From: Pseudomonadota bacterium | GTDB taxonomy: Bacteria > Pseudomonadota > Gammaproteobacteria > Steroidobacterales > Steroidobacteraceae | NCBI GenBank assembly: GCA_023423935.1 | Contig: JAFAEQ010000023.1 | Coordinates: 1 to 43,099, forward strand | Direction: 5' to 3' | Length of the DNA stretch: 43,099 nucleotides | In this document: positions 16,151 to 25,672 of the stretch, in pieces | Position numbering within the stretch: position 1 is the first letter of the stretch | Layout of the letters: each line of letters begins with the position of its first letter | Notes under the pieces: generated by a model | What the model was told of the DNA's origin: nothing | Database searches by the model: none | What the model saw: only the letters and a program-made list of their open reading frames with translations | Position numbers and translations under genes: made by a program

Positions 16151-17396
16151 GATTCGCCGATCGGCCGCCGACGATGACCTCGAGCGGCCGATGCATGCCG
16201 ATCGTCGCGCAGATCTGGACCGGATCCGTAAATGACCAGCGCACGAGATCCGCGCGCTGCCCCACGCGCAGCGAGCCGCGGCTAGAGCTCAAGCCCAAGG
16301 CGCGAGCCGCATTCTGCGTGACGCCCAACCACGCTTCCTCGGGCGACAGCCCGAACAGCACGCACGCCATGTTCATGGCGAGATGCAGCGAGGCGAACGG
16401 CGCCGTGCCCGGATTGCAATCGCTCGACACTGCCATCGGAACCTGAAGCTCGCGCAGCCTGCGCACGGGAGGCTGCTGCTTCTCGCGAAGATAGTAGAAC
16501 GCAAGCGGCAAGAGGCCGGCGACGGTGCCCGCGCTCGACATCTGCCGAAGCGACTGCTCGGATGCGAATTCCAGATGATCAGCACTCAGCGCCGAGAAAC
16601 GCGCGGCAAGAGCTCCGCCGGCATTGTCGTTGAGTTGATCGGCATGCAGTCGCAGCGGCAGATTCAATGTACGTGCCGTCTCGAAAATGCGCGCGGTCTG
16701 TGCTTCGCTGAACGCAATGCTTTCGTGAAACACATCGACCGCATCGATCAATCCTTCCTCCGAGAGCCGCGGCAGCATCTCTCCCGTCACGAGATCGACA
16801 TAAGCGTCGGAGCGGCCCGCGAACTCGGGTGGCAGTGCATGCGCGCCCAGGAACGTGTTGATCACTTCGATGCCGAGCGTGTCTTTGATGCTACGCGCGA
16901 CGCGCAGCATTTTCCTTTCGGTGTGCAGATCCAGGCCGTACCCGGATTTCACTTCGAGCGTCGTGACGCCTTCATCCACGAAGGCCTGCGCGCGCGGCAG
17001 CGATTGTTCGAGCAGCTCGTCTTCGGATGCGGCACGCGTGGCGCGCATGGTGCTCAGAATCCCGCCGCCGTCCCGCGCAATCTGTTCGTAGCTGACGCCT
17101 GCGAGCCGTGCCGCGAATTCGTTCGAGCGATCGCCGGCATATATCAGGTGCGTATGACATTCGATGAGTCCGGGCGTGATCCAGCTTCCCGTCGCGTCGA
17201 TGACCGAATTCGCACGCCAGCCGATGGCATCGAGCTGTTCGCGCGGGCCGATCCACGCGATGTGTCCGTCGCGAATCGCAATCGCGGCATTCCGCTGTAC
17301 GCCGAGAGCGGGCCCCGTCATCGTTGCGAGGTCCACGCCGATCCAGAGGCGATCCCAGTGCGGGTCCGAGGGCAGATCAGTGCTCGAGTGAGTCAT
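16134..17396 (-). CDS. hutI: imidazolonepropionase
   Basis: Third step of histidine degradation: hydrolyses 4-imidazolone-5-propionate to N-formimidoyl-L-glutamate in the cytoplasm. 420 residues, amidohydrolase superfamily. The metal-binding ECHTHLIYAGDR, the EVKSGYGL block, the HADQLND region and the SDCNPGTAP segment with metal Asp are all present. An ATG at 17396 is preferred to the adjacent in-frame GTG. It is divergent from hutF across 46 nt, and its 3' end overlaps the convergent outer-membrane protein gene by 17 nt. Confidence 0.93.
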   Translation of the reverse strand: MTHSSTDLPSDPHWDRLWIGVDLATMTGPALGVQRNAAIAIRDGHIAWIGPREQLDAIGWRANSVIDATGSWITPGLIECHTHLIYAGDRSNEFAARLAGVSYEQIARDGGGILSTMRATRAASEDELLEQSLPRAQAFVDEGVTTLEVKSGYGLDLHTERKMLRVARSIKDTLGIEVINTFLGAHALPPEFAGRSDAYVDLVTGEMLPRLSEEGLIDAVDVFHESIAFSEAQTARIFETARTLNLPLRLHADQLNDNAGGALAARFSALSADHLEFASEQSLRQMSSAGTVAGLLPLAFYYLREKQQPPVRRLRELQVPMAVSSDCNPGTAPFASLHLAMNMACVLFGLSPEEAWLGVTQNAARALGLSSSRGSLRVGQRADLVRWSFTDPVQICATIGMHRPLEVIVGGRSANLRTSR

Positions 17397-17430
17397 CACG
17401 CGGTCTGTGCGAGATCAGATGAGCGGAGCA

Positions 17431-17436
17431 TATACT
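17431..17436 (+). promoter_or_regulatory. putative -10 of a leaderless promoter for hutF
   Basis: TATACT followed by CGCCGC and the ATG at 17443, a 6-nt gap with no Shine-Dalgarno in it. The -35 is not convincing. The 46-nt space shared with divergent hutI must also hold the hutI promoter. Confidence 0.4.
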
Positions 17437-17442
17437 CGCCGC

Positions 17443-18801
17443 ATGCTGCAGCCGACTCGATATCGCTTTTCCCGGGCGCTCCTCGCGCACGGCTGGCGGC
17501 AGAATGTCGTCATCACGATCGAAGGCGGGGTCATCACCGGCATCGACGACGATGCGGGCGAGGCTATTGCTGTGATCGGGGCTGCCGTTCCCGGTATGCC
17601 GAACGTACACAGTCATGCATTTCAGCGTGCAATGACTGGGCTTGCCGAGGCGCGTAGCAGCACCACCGACAGCTTCTGGACCTGGCGCGAGACCATGTAT
17701 GGCCTTGCACAGCGCATGACGCCGGAACTGCTCAATACCGTAGCCGCGCAGCTGTATGTCGAGATGCTGAAAGCGGGCTACACCCGCGTGTGCGAGTTTC
17801 ATTACCTGCATCATCGTCCGGACGGTACGCGCTACGAAGATAAGGCCATCATGTCGCGTGCGTTGTTGGATGCAGCATCGAGTGCCGGCATCGGGATGAC
17901 CTTGTTGCCCACGCTGTATCAGACCTCCGGCTTTGGCGGACAACCTCCCACCGAGCGGCAGCGGCAATTCGTCATGAGTACCGAAGAGTTCGTGCAACTC
18001 TTCGAAACGCTGCATGCCGCACGAGCGTCAGCGGACATCGGCGTCGCAATTCATAGCCTGCGAGCGGTTTCACCCGACGCACTCGCGCAGCTGCTTGCGT
18101 CCTCCTCGATCGAGACGTGCGCCGGCGTTCATATTCATATCGCCGAACAACAGCGCGAAGTCGACGAATGCGTGCGTCAGTTCGGACAGCGACCGATTGA
18201 ATGGCTGCTCGCGCATGTGTCCGTCGATGATCGCTGGTGTCTGGTGCATGCGACCCATGCATCGGCGGCGGAGCTGGGTGCGCTGGCGACAAGCGGCGCG
18301 ATTGCGGGGTTGTGTCCCAGCACTGAAGCCAATCTCGGCGATGGAGTGTTTGCACTGCCGCAGTATCTGGAGCAGGGCGGAAAATTCGCCATCGGTTCGG
18401 ACAGCCACATCAGCGTGTCGCCCGCGGAAGAACTGCGCTGGCTCGAGTATCAGGCGCGACTCACGCGTCATGAACGCAATGTCCTTGCGACTGCGGATCG
18501 ATCGAGCGGCGCGCGCTTGTGGACGCACGCATGCCGCTTTGGCGCACAGGCCGCCGGGATTGCTGCTGGAGCGCTCGCGCCTGGGCTCCGAGCCGATCTG
18601 ATCGTGCTCGACACCGAGAGCGCAGCGCTCATCGGCCGCAGCGACGATGCGCTCCTGGATACATTCGTCTTCGCGGGTCTGCCGAGTCCCGTGCGCGATG
18701 TCATGGTGAACGGGCGATGGGTGGTACAGGATGGCCACCATTTCGCCGAAGCGACCATCGCGGCCGCCTTTCGTCGCGCGATGCGTCAGCTGTTTTCCTG
18801 A
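17443..18801 (+). CDS. hutF: formimidoylglutamate deiminase
   Basis: Converts N-formimidoyl-L-glutamate to N-formyl-L-glutamate plus ammonia, the first step of the five-step Hut branch. 452 residues, amidohydrolase family. Metal ligands are in NVHSHAFQ, with CEFHYLHH, HIHIAEQ, and SDSHISVSP carrying the metal Asp. The typical C-terminal ADLIVLD is present. The ATG at 17443 (MLQPTRYRF) gives the family N-terminus. ATGs or GTGs a few codons upstream are possible. It is followed by hutU and hutG on the same strand. Confidence 0.92.
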   Translation: MLQPTRYRFSRALLAHGWRQNVVITIEGGVITGIDDDAGEAIAVIGAAVPGMPNVHSHAFQRAMTGLAEARSSTTDSFWTWRETMYGLAQRMTPELLNTVAAQLYVEMLKAGYTRVCEFHYLHHRPDGTRYEDKAIMSRALLDAASSAGIGMTLLPTLYQTSGFGGQPPTERQRQFVMSTEEFVQLFETLHAARASADIGVAIHSLRAVSPDALAQLLASSSIETCAGVHIHIAEQQREVDECVRQFGQRPIEWLLAHVSVDDRWCLVHATHASAAELGALATSGAIAGLCPSTEANLGDGVFALPQYLEQGGKFAIGSDSHISVSPAEELRWLEYQARLTRHERNVLATADRSSGARLWTHACRFGAQAAGIAAGALAPGLRADLIVLDTESAALIGRSDDALLDTFVFAGLPSPVRDVMVNGRWVVQDGHHFAEATIAAAFRRAMRQLFS

Positions 18802-18873
18802 GTCTTGCCATACAACGGGCACGGCAGGAACATCGGTCGGTCGCCAGCCAGCGCAATCGCGAGCAAGGTCAGC

Positions 18874-20559
18874 ATGAACGCGCAGACTCAGATCCTGGAT
18901 CGCAAACGCGGTGCCCGGCCGGTCAGGGCACCACGCGGTACTGATCTTTCCGCTCGAAGCTGGCTCACCGAAGCGCCGCTGCGGATGTTGATGAACAATC
19001 TCGATCCGCAGGTCGCCGAGAACCCGGATGAGCTCGTCGTATACGGCGGTATCGGTCGAGCCGCGCGCAACTGGGAATGCTTTGATCGCATCGTCGAGAC
19101 GCTGCGTCAGCTCGCATCCGATGAAACCTTGCTGATCCAGTCGGGCAAGCCCGTTGGCGTCTTTCGTACTCACGAGGATGCGCCGCGCGTGCTGCTCGCG
19201 AATTCGAACCTGGTACCGAAGTGGGCCACCTGGGAACACTTCAACGAGCTCGATCGACGCGGTCTGATGATGTTCGGGCAGATGACCGCGGGCTCGTGGA
19301 TCTACATCGGCAGTCAGGGCATCGTGCAGGGCACGCACGAGACGTTCGTCGAGATGGGTCGCCGTCATTTCGGCGGCAACCTCAGTGGCAAATGGATTCT
19401 GACGGCGGGGCTCGGTGGCATGGGCGGTGCCCAGCCGCTTGCGGCCACGATGGCCGGCGCCAGCATCCTGTGCATCGAGTGTCAGCAAAGCCGGATCCAA
19501 AAGCGTCTCGACACGCGTTATCTCGACGTACAAGCGCCGCATCTCGATGGCGCGCTGCAGTTGCTCGAGCACGCGCGTGTGACAGGCAAGCCGATGTCGA
19601 TCGGACTACTCGGCAACGCTGCGGAAGTGTTGCCGGAGCTGGTGCGCCGTGGGATTCGCCCCGATGCGGTGACCGATCAGACGTCAGCGCACGATCTGTT
19701 GAATGGCTATCTGCCGCTGGGCTGGACGGTCGAACAATGGATCGAACGGCGCACGAGCGATCCGCAGGCTGTGGTCGCCGCAGCGCAGGCGTCGGCGGCC
19801 GAGCATGTCAAAGCGATGCTGGCCTTTCATCGCCTCGGCATTCCGGTCTTCGACTACGGCAATAACATTCGCCAGGTCGCGTTCGACCATGGCGTGCGTG
19901 ATGCCTTCGATTTTCCCGGATTCGTTCCTGCCTACATCCGGCCGCTCTTCTGCCGCGGCGTGGGGCCGTTCCGCTGGGTGGCGCTCTCGGGTGATCCGGA
20001 AGACATCTACCGCACCGATGCCAAGGTGAAAGAGCTGATTCCGGATGATCCGCATCTGCATCGCTGGCTCGACATGGCGGCTTCGCGGATTCAGTTTCAG
20101 GGCCTGCCCGCGCGCATCTGCTGGGTCGGATTGGGGCAGCGGCATCGGCTGGGTCTTGCGTTCAACGAGATGGTGGCCTCGGGCCAACTGCGCGCACCGA
20201 TCGTGATCGGTCGCGATCATCTCGACTCCGGTTCGGTCGCAAGTCCGAATCGCGAAACCGAGAACATGAAAGACGGCTCGGATGCGGTGAGCGACTGGCC
20301 GCTGTTGAATGCACTGCTGAACACCGCAAGCGGCGCGACCTGGGTTTCGATCCATCATGGCGGCGGCGTGGGCATGGGCTACTCGCAACATGCCGGCGTG
20401 GTCATCGTATGCGACGGTTCGGCAGCGGCAGCCAGGCGCATCGAACGCGTGCTCTGGAACGATCCCGCTACGGGCGTCGCGCGACACGCCGATGCGGGTT
20501 ATCCGGAAGCCCTCGAGTGCGCGCGAGAGAATGGTCTTCATCTGCCGATGATGCGGTGA
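18874..20559 (+). CDS. hutU: urocanate hydratase
   Basis: NAD-dependent hydration of urocanate to imidazolonepropionate, second step of histidine catabolism. 561 residues, full family length. Recognised blocks: the N-terminal APLRMLMNNLDP, YGGIGRAARNW, GGMGGAQPLA for NAD binding, LLGNAAEVLPEL, and the active-site FCRGVGPFRW with its conserved Cys. The ATG at 18874 has AAGG upstream. The gap to hutF is 72 nt and to hutG only 8 nt, consistent with an operon. Confidence 0.95.
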   Translation: MNAQTQILDRKRGARPVRAPRGTDLSARSWLTEAPLRMLMNNLDPQVAENPDELVVYGGIGRAARNWECFDRIVETLRQLASDETLLIQSGKPVGVFRTHEDAPRVLLANSNLVPKWATWEHFNELDRRGLMMFGQMTAGSWIYIGSQGIVQGTHETFVEMGRRHFGGNLSGKWILTAGLGGMGGAQPLAATMAGASILCIECQQSRIQKRLDTRYLDVQAPHLDGALQLLEHARVTGKPMSIGLLGNAAEVLPELVRRGIRPDAVTDQTSAHDLLNGYLPLGWTVEQWIERRTSDPQAVVAAAQASAAEHVKAMLAFHRLGIPVFDYGNNIRQVAFDHGVRDAFDFPGFVPAYIRPLFCRGVGPFRWVALSGDPEDIYRTDAKVKELIPDDPHLHRWLDMAASRIQFQGLPARICWVGLGQRHRLGLAFNEMVASGQLRAPIVIGRDHLDSGSVASPNRETENMKDGSDAVSDWPLLNALLNTASGATWVSIHHGGGVGMGYSQHAGVVIVCDGSAAAARRIERVLWNDPATGVARHADAGYPEALECARENGLHLPMMR

Positions 20560-20567
20560 GCGAGAGC

Positions 20568-21359
20568 ATGCAGCCTTACAACTTTCATCGAGGTGCGTTG
20601 CCGCTCCTCATCAGTGTCCCGCATGCAGGCACGCAAGTGCCTGAAGAAATCGCATCGGGCTTAACGGCCGCCGCGCTGCAGCTACCCGATACGGACTGGT
20701 ACGTCGATCAGCTGTACGCGTTCGCAGAGCCGCTCGGCGCATCGTTCTTGCGGGCGACACATTCGCGGTATGTGGTCGATCTGAATCGCTCTGCCGATTC
20801 GGCGCCGCTCTATGCGAATGCGCCGACATCGCCCGTGTGTCCGACCCGCACGTTCGCAGGCGAGCCGATCTATCGCGAAGGACGCGAGCCGGATGCTGTG
20901 GAGATCGCCGACCGTATCGAGCGTTACTGGCAGCCGTATCACCAATGTATCGCCGAAGAGCTGTGGCGCATGCGCTCCGAGCATGGCTATGCGTTGCTGT
21001 GGGACGCGCACTCCATCCTGAGTCGTGTGCCGACACTGTTCGAGGGGGAGTTGCCGGAGTTCAATCTGGGGACACGCGATGATGCGGCCTGTCCGCGTGA
21101 GATCGCGCAAACACTGCTCGATACGATCCAGGTCGAAGGTCGATATTCGGCCGTGCTGAACGGTCGATTCAAGGGCGGCTATATCACGCAGATCTACGGA
21201 TCTCCGGCGGATCGCGTGCTTGCCGTGCAACTCGAACTTTGTCAGCGAACGTATATGCAGGAAGCGCCGCGCGGCTCGTGGAATCCCGCCCACGCCCGAA
21301 ACGTGATTCCGATGATCGAAGCGCTGCTCAGAAAGTTCCTGGAGTGCGCGCGAGCCTGA
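20568..21359 (+). CDS. hutG: N-formylglutamate deformylase
   Basis: Last step of the Hut branch that uses HutF: N-formylglutamate to glutamate and formate. 263 residues of the N-formylglutamate amidohydrolase (FGase) family. SVPHAG, DTDWYVDQLY, RYVVDLNR, WDAHSI and FKGGYIT are the expected metal/substrate blocks. It starts 8 nt after hutU, probably co-transcribed. It is unrelated to the arginase-like HutG used in the four-step pathway. Confidence 0.92.
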   Translation: MQPYNFHRGALPLLISVPHAGTQVPEEIASGLTAAALQLPDTDWYVDQLYAFAEPLGASFLRATHSRYVVDLNRSADSAPLYANAPTSPVCPTRTFAGEPIYREGREPDAVEIADRIERYWQPYHQCIAEELWRMRSEHGYALLWDAHSILSRVPTLFEGELPEFNLGTRDDAACPREIAQTLLDTIQVEGRYSAVLNGRFKGGYITQIYGSPADRVLAVQLELCQRTYMQEAPRGSWNPAHARNVIPMIEALLRKFLECARA

Positions 21360-21472
21360 GTGTTATTCCTGTCGTCGAACGGCGACGTAAGTCACGCGTT
21401 CAGCTTTCGATCAGTCTGCTCTGGTCATAGTGCCTCCATGCATGGCAGCCGCTTGCGGCTCGAGGAGGGGCG

Positions 21473-22132
21473 ATGACTGGCCGAGCGATGATCTTCTTGA
21501 TGGCAATCGTGTTGTCAGCGGGCGTATCGGTCGCGCAGGCGGACGGTCGCGATCACGATCGACAAGCGCGACACGCTCAACGTGAGGCGCGACCCGATCG
21601 CGGTCATGATCGTGGCGATCGCAGAACCGCAGAACGCTCGTGGGGTCACGAGCGCGATCAGCGCCGAGCGCATGCGTCGCCCCAGCGACGCGAGGATCGT
21701 TGGGATCGCCGCGAAGGTCAGCGCCCGCGATCCGTCGAATCTCGCGACGATCGTCGTTACGTCCACCGTCCGGAAGGGCGTCGGGACGATCGTCGCTGGA
21801 ACGACACGCGGCATGACGATCGTTACGTCGCTCGCCATCACGATCATCGTCATTACGATCCGCCGCGCATCGTCCACCCTCACTACGATCGCCCACGCTA
21901 CCGTGTCGCGCGATACGAATACCCTCACGGCTATCGGCCCTACCACTGGTACGCCGGAGCGCGTCTGCCGGTGGCTTACTACGCGCCGCGCTACATCGTC
22001 CATGACTACTACGTTTACGGCCTGCGCCGTCCGCCGTACGGGTATCACTGGATTCGTGTCGATAACGACGTCGTGCTCGCCGCCATCACCACCGGCATCG
22101 TTCTGGAGGTCGTCGATCGGATCTTCTGGTAA
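21473..22132 (+). CDS. RcnB-like periplasmic protein, Arg/Asp/His-rich
   Basis: 219 residues with a signal peptide (MTGRAMIFLMAIVLSAGVSVAQA). Next comes about 120 residues almost entirely of R, D, H and E (DRGHDRGDRR, RHDDRYVARHHDHRHYD), then a C-terminal RcnB-type domain (YRPYHWYAGARLP...YGLRRPPYGYHWIRVDNDVVL). RcnB in E. coli is a periplasmic factor in nickel/cobalt homeostasis. No metal transporter is adjacent, so that role is not supported by context. Strong ribosome-binding site GAGGAGGGG, preceded by hairpin AGCCGC/GCGGCT (21447-21460). The central region may bind metal or polyanions. Confidence 0.7.
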   Translation: MTGRAMIFLMAIVLSAGVSVAQADGRDHDRQARHAQREARPDRGHDRGDRRTAERSWGHERDQRRAHASPQRREDRWDRREGQRPRSVESRDDRRYVHRPEGRRDDRRWNDTRHDDRYVARHHDHRHYDPPRIVHPHYDRPRYRVARYEYPHGYRPYHWYAGARLPVAYYAPRYIVHDYYVYGLRRPPYGYHWIRVDNDVVLAAITTGIVLEVVDRIFW

Positions 22133-22162
22133 GTGACTGCCCCGGGTCGGCGTTTTCCACTG

Positions 22163-22192
22163 TTGACCTCACAATGACCCCGCACGAACAAT
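22163..22192 (+). promoter_or_regulatory. putative sigma-70 promoter for the DUF937 gene
   Basis: TTGACC (22163-22168), 18-nt spacer, AACAAT (22187-22192), about 66 nt before the start codon. Hexamers match 5/6 and 4/6. Prediction by eye only. Confidence 0.3.
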
Positions 22193-22258
22193 CCGGCCAG
22201 GACCCTCGTCTGGTCGGTTTCAGCCGCGTGAGACGAGCCCGCGCGGCAAGGGGGACGT

Positions 22259-23197
22259 ATGAACGTCGATTTTCTGGAGATTCTGCAGTCGGCCATGGGG
22301 GCCGGCTTCGTGCGCGAGGTGAGCGCACAGCTCGGCGAATCGGAGCTCGCGATGCGCACGGCCGTGCGCTGCGCAGGTCCGACACTGATTTCCGGGCTCA
22401 TGCAACGGGCAGCTACGCCGGGCGGCGCGTCGGAAATCTATCGTCAGGTCACCGATCCGCAGATCGATGCCACGACCGTGGCCAAGTTTCCGCGATTGAT
22501 TGCGAACCAGGACTCGCTGGAGAGCCTGCTGAGGCTCGGAGAAGGGCTCGACCATAGGATCTTCGGCGCACGGACGGCTGCCGTTACGCACGCGCTTGCG
22601 GAGTCCAGTGGTGTGCGTACGTCATCGGCGCTCACCATTCTGTCGCTGACGGCCCCGATCCTGTTCGGTCTGCTGAAGAAGCACACCGACAACAATGGCC
22701 TGGACGCCTCCAGTCTGGGCGAGTTGCTGCTGCGTCAGCAGCATACGGTGGGTCGTAGCGGATTGGATCATCGTGTGGCCGGTGCCATGGGCTATGGCAG
22801 CGTGGCCGAAATGCTGGCGATGCTTCCCGAGCGACCCTCCTCTCCCGGACGCGCTGCGAAGAAGGCGCCGCGCGTGAGCGAGCGGCCCTGGCTTCCCTGG
22901 AGCGCGGCTGCGGCCATCGCGATCTTCGGTGTCGTGTTCCTGGTGAATCGAACTGCGGAGCAGCAGGAGCTGCCGCGGGGCGCGGTCAAGGTCGCGGAGA
23001 TGGACGCTGCGGCGCCGGCTGCACGTCCGGTACGGCAATCCGCACCTGCTACGAACGTCAGCGCCGCGGGTGATGCTGCGGTGTCAGATCCCGACGACCA
23101 GCGCGAGTTTGCTCGCGATCGTGCACGTGCGAGCCGCGAAGCGGAGCAGCCGCCCGGCGATTCACCCGAGCCGTCAGAAGCTGCCTCGACGCATTGA
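22259..23197 (+). CDS. DUF937 domain protein with one membrane helix
   Basis: 312 residues. The first about 200 residues are Ala/Leu-rich helical repeats typical of DUF937 (MNVDFLEILQSAMGAGFV, ILSLTAPILFGLLKK, VAGAMGYGSVAEML). One transmembrane helix (WSAAAAIAIFGVVFLV at about 218-233) follows, then a disordered Ala/Pro/Asp-rich tail. Many family members carry an OmpA-like domain after the helix. This one stops without it. Ribosome-binding site AAGGGGG. Function unknown. It is convergent with a histidine kinase gene at 39 nt. Confidence 0.65.
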   Translation: MNVDFLEILQSAMGAGFVREVSAQLGESELAMRTAVRCAGPTLISGLMQRAATPGGASEIYRQVTDPQIDATTVAKFPRLIANQDSLESLLRLGEGLDHRIFGARTAAVTHALAESSGVRTSSALTILSLTAPILFGLLKKHTDNNGLDASSLGELLLRQQHTVGRSGLDHRVAGAMGYGSVAEMLAMLPERPSSPGRAAKKAPRVSERPWLPWSAAAAIAIFGVVFLVNRTAEQQELPRGAVKVAEMDAAAPAARPVRQSAPATNVSAAGDAAVSDPDDQREFARDRARASREAEQPPGDSPEPSEAASTH

Positions 23198-23236
23198 ATT
23201 GGCTGAGAGATCTGCCGACTTTGCCTGGGCTATTCC

Positions 23237-24916
23237 TCACGCAGGCATCGCGAAGCTGAATGTGGCGCCCCGTCCAGGTTCGCTATGGGCCCAGATCCTG
23301 CCGCCGTGCCGCGTCACGATGCGATGCGCAATCGCAAGTCCCACGCCCGTGCCAGGATAATCGGCGTTGGAGTGCAGACGTTGAAACACGCCGAACAGCT
23401 TGTCGGCGTACTGCATATCGAAGCCGACGCCGTTGTCGCATACCGAATAGACGACCTCCGCTTCTGCCCGTTGCGCCTCGATTCTGATGTGGGGCGATTC
23501 GACGCCGCTGGTGTACTTGACGGCGTTATCGATCAGATTCAGCCAGACCAGGTGCAGCAGCGTGCGATCGCCATCGACCGCAGGCAGTGCGCTGGACTCG
23601 ATGTGAGGCGCCATCCCCGTGTTGCCCGCAAGCGCATCGCTGATGACCTTCCTGACCACTGCGTCCATGTCGACGGGTTCGAGCTCCAGCGTCTGACGAC
23701 CGATGCGGGAAAACTCCAGCAGATCGTCGATGAGCTGCGCCATGCGGTCGCAGGCGTTGCAGATGGTCCGCAGATAACGCACGCCCTGCCCATCGAAACG
23801 CGACGCGTAATCCTGCTCCAGCAGGCGCGCGTAACCATTGATGGCCCGTAACGGCGCTCGCAGATCGTGCGACACCGAATAACAGAAGCTCTCAAGTTCC
23901 TCATTGCTCGACTGCAGCAGCTGCGCCTGACGCGTCAGCTGCTCGTTCAATGCCACGATGCGTCGTTCCGCGGCCTTCTCCTGAGTGATGTCGAGCGAGA
24001 TCCCGAGCAGCAGCGAAGGCTGACCATCCGGGCCGCGAATCGGCACCTTCAACGTATGCAGCACCCGCCGGCCATGATCGCCGGTGTCGATCTCCTCCTG
24101 CGGAATCTCGACGATGTCTCCGCGGGCAAGCGTTTCGCGATCCGTTGCCGTGAAATGGTCGGCCTGCTCCGGAGGGAAGAACTCATGGTCGTTGCGCCCG
24201 AGCAGCTGCTCGCGGTCGTAACCGATGATCCTCTCGGCGACACGATTGATTCGAACGAAGCGTAAGGTTTTCGCATCCTTCGCGAACACCATCGCGGGCA
24301 TGTTCTCGAACAGCGACTCCAGCAGGCGATTGGATTCCTGGAGCTGGCGCTGGAACCACTCGCGCTCGGTGAGATCGCGGCGAATGCAGGTCAGAAGCCA
24401 GGCGAGCGCAGCAAACGTCAACGCCGATGCCGCTCCGATCGTGATGTACAAAGTGAGCTCCGCGCGCGCGACCGCTGCCGCGCGCTGATCGCGCAGCCGT
24501 GTGGCTCGAGCGAGATGTTGTTCGATCGTCGTTGCAATGACCGTGGCCGCTGATGGGTCTGGTGTCTGTATCGCCTGAGTGAGTTGCGTTCGCAGAGTCG
24601 ACACCGTATTCGTATCGATGGCTGCGGCTCGGGGGTACGCTTCCAGCAGCGCCAGCGAACGCTCCAGATCCCGGGATGTGACGAGGCCGCTCGCCGTCGA
24701 ATCCTGCTGCAATCTCGCCAGCGTCGCGCTGAGGTTTTCATAGGCGCCGACTGCGTCGCTCGAGCGCCGATGCTGCTGTGTGCTTTGCGCGGCGTGCGTG
24801 GCTGCCAGGTAGATCGCGGCGGGCGCGAGGATGACTGCAATCGCAATCGCCACGAACGCGGTGAGCGTCTTGCGACCGACCGACCAGGTTGCGCTTGCAA
24901 CGGATTGCTCTGTCAT
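23237..24916 (-). CDS. PAS-containing sensor histidine kinase, phytochrome-like kinase core
   Basis: 559 residues. Two membrane helices (about 17-40 and 155-178) flank a helical periplasmic region. A PAS domain follows at about 195-310 (ENMPAMVFAKDAKTLRFVRIN, IGYDREQLLGRNDHEFFP), then a coiled coil and HisKA with His350 in YSVSHDLRAPLRAINGYARLL. HATPase has NLIDNAVKYTS, DNGVGFDMQYADKLFGVFQR and GTGVGLAI. This kinase core is the type seen in bacteriophytochromes and orphan PAS kinases. No response regulator is adjacent. The ATG at 24916 is preferred to an in-frame TTG at 24937. Confidence 0.85.
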   Translation of the reverse strand: MTEQSVASATWSVGRKTLTAFVAIAIAVILAPAAIYLAATHAAQSTQQHRRSSDAVGAYENLSATLARLQQDSTASGLVTSRDLERSLALLEAYPRAAAIDTNTVSTLRTQLTQAIQTPDPSAATVIATTIEQHLARATRLRDQRAAAVARAELTLYITIGAASALTFAALAWLLTCIRRDLTEREWFQRQLQESNRLLESLFENMPAMVFAKDAKTLRFVRINRVAERIIGYDREQLLGRNDHEFFPPEQADHFTATDRETLARGDIVEIPQEEIDTGDHGRRVLHTLKVPIRGPDGQPSLLLGISLDITQEKAAERRIVALNEQLTRQAQLLQSSNEELESFCYSVSHDLRAPLRAINGYARLLEQDYASRFDGQGVRYLRTICNACDRMAQLIDDLLEFSRIGRQTLELEPVDMDAVVRKVISDALAGNTGMAPHIESSALPAVDGDRTLLHLVWLNLIDNAVKYTSGVESPHIRIEAQRAEAEVVYSVCDNGVGFDMQYADKLFGVFQRLHSNADYPGTGVGLAIAHRIVTRHGGRIWAHSEPGRGATFSFAMPA

Positions 24917-25087
24917 AGAGCGCACACTAAAGGGCAATACGCGCCGGGGTCAAAGACCGTCGTCGCGTTTTGCGTGTGATGCATGCACCTAAGACCACAT
25001 TACAGGACCGTTATTGCTCACTAACCTGCTCATCGGTGTCGAGCGGGGGAGGCGCCAGCAAAGGCGCAGGTGCAAGCGGAGGCCACG

Positions 25088-25531
25088 ATGGATCGGGGCG
25101 TTATTCTGGGCGGCATTCTCATCGCGGCGAGCCTTCTGTTCGCGGTGCTTCTCAATCGGGCGGCCGGCGATCCGGTGAGTGAGGTCGTCGCGACGCCGCT
25201 GGTTGCAGAGGCGGGCAGTGCCCGTGCTGGCACACCGATCAGGGCAGCGATTCCGGGCCGTCCGGGTTTCTATTCAGGCGAAGCGGCGCTCGATGCCTCA
25301 CAAGCGGCGGGGCGCAAAGGATGTCCGGTGCGTTCGATCGAAGAGTCCTTCGGTTTCGACGGGTGCCCGAGCGATGAGCAACTGCAGGGCTACGTCGGAA
25401 GCTGGGGTCAGACGCCGTTCGACATCGGCCATTATCGCCGCGACTGCCCGAACTTCCGCGCGATCGAAGATCGGATGCAGAACACGGACTTTCGGATCGT
25501 GCCGCACAGGAGTTCACCGATCTGCAGGTAG
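25088..25531 (+). CDS. membrane-anchored hypothetical protein
   Basis: 147 residues. An N-terminal helix (VILGGILIAASLLFAVLLN) anchors a small extracytoplasmic domain with cysteines in GRKGCPVR, FDGCPSDEQL, RRDCPNF and PICR, which could form disulfides. Good ribosome-binding site GCGGAGG. I do not recognise the family. The next 177 nt to apbE contain no other gene and carry the apbE promoter. Confidence 0.6.
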   Translation: MDRGVILGGILIAASLLFAVLLNRAAGDPVSEVVATPLVAEAGSARAGTPIRAAIPGRPGFYSGEAALDASQAAGRKGCPVRSIEESFGFDGCPSDEQLQGYVGSWGQTPFDIGHYRRDCPNFRAIEDRMQNTDFRIVPHRSSPICR

Positions 25532-25672
25532 CGTGTCGTTCCGCAAGCCAGGACTTGGGCCGGTACATCGCGATCTGGAATGTGCCGTCCTGGTGAACAA
25601 TTGCGCACGGTGCCGCATCTCAGAAAAAGACGACGGACTTTCATCATCGGCAACTTCATCAGCCATCGTCGT

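Noticed and set aside
18070..19572. 500-codon minus-strand frame across hutF and hutU
   Set aside because: It crosses two well-supported enzyme genes and matches no family.
21515..22136. Two long frames (177 and 184 codons) overlapping the RcnB-like gene
   Set aside because: They arise from the skewed CGN/GAY codon content. The frame with signal peptide, ribosome-binding site and RcnB-type C-terminus is the real one.
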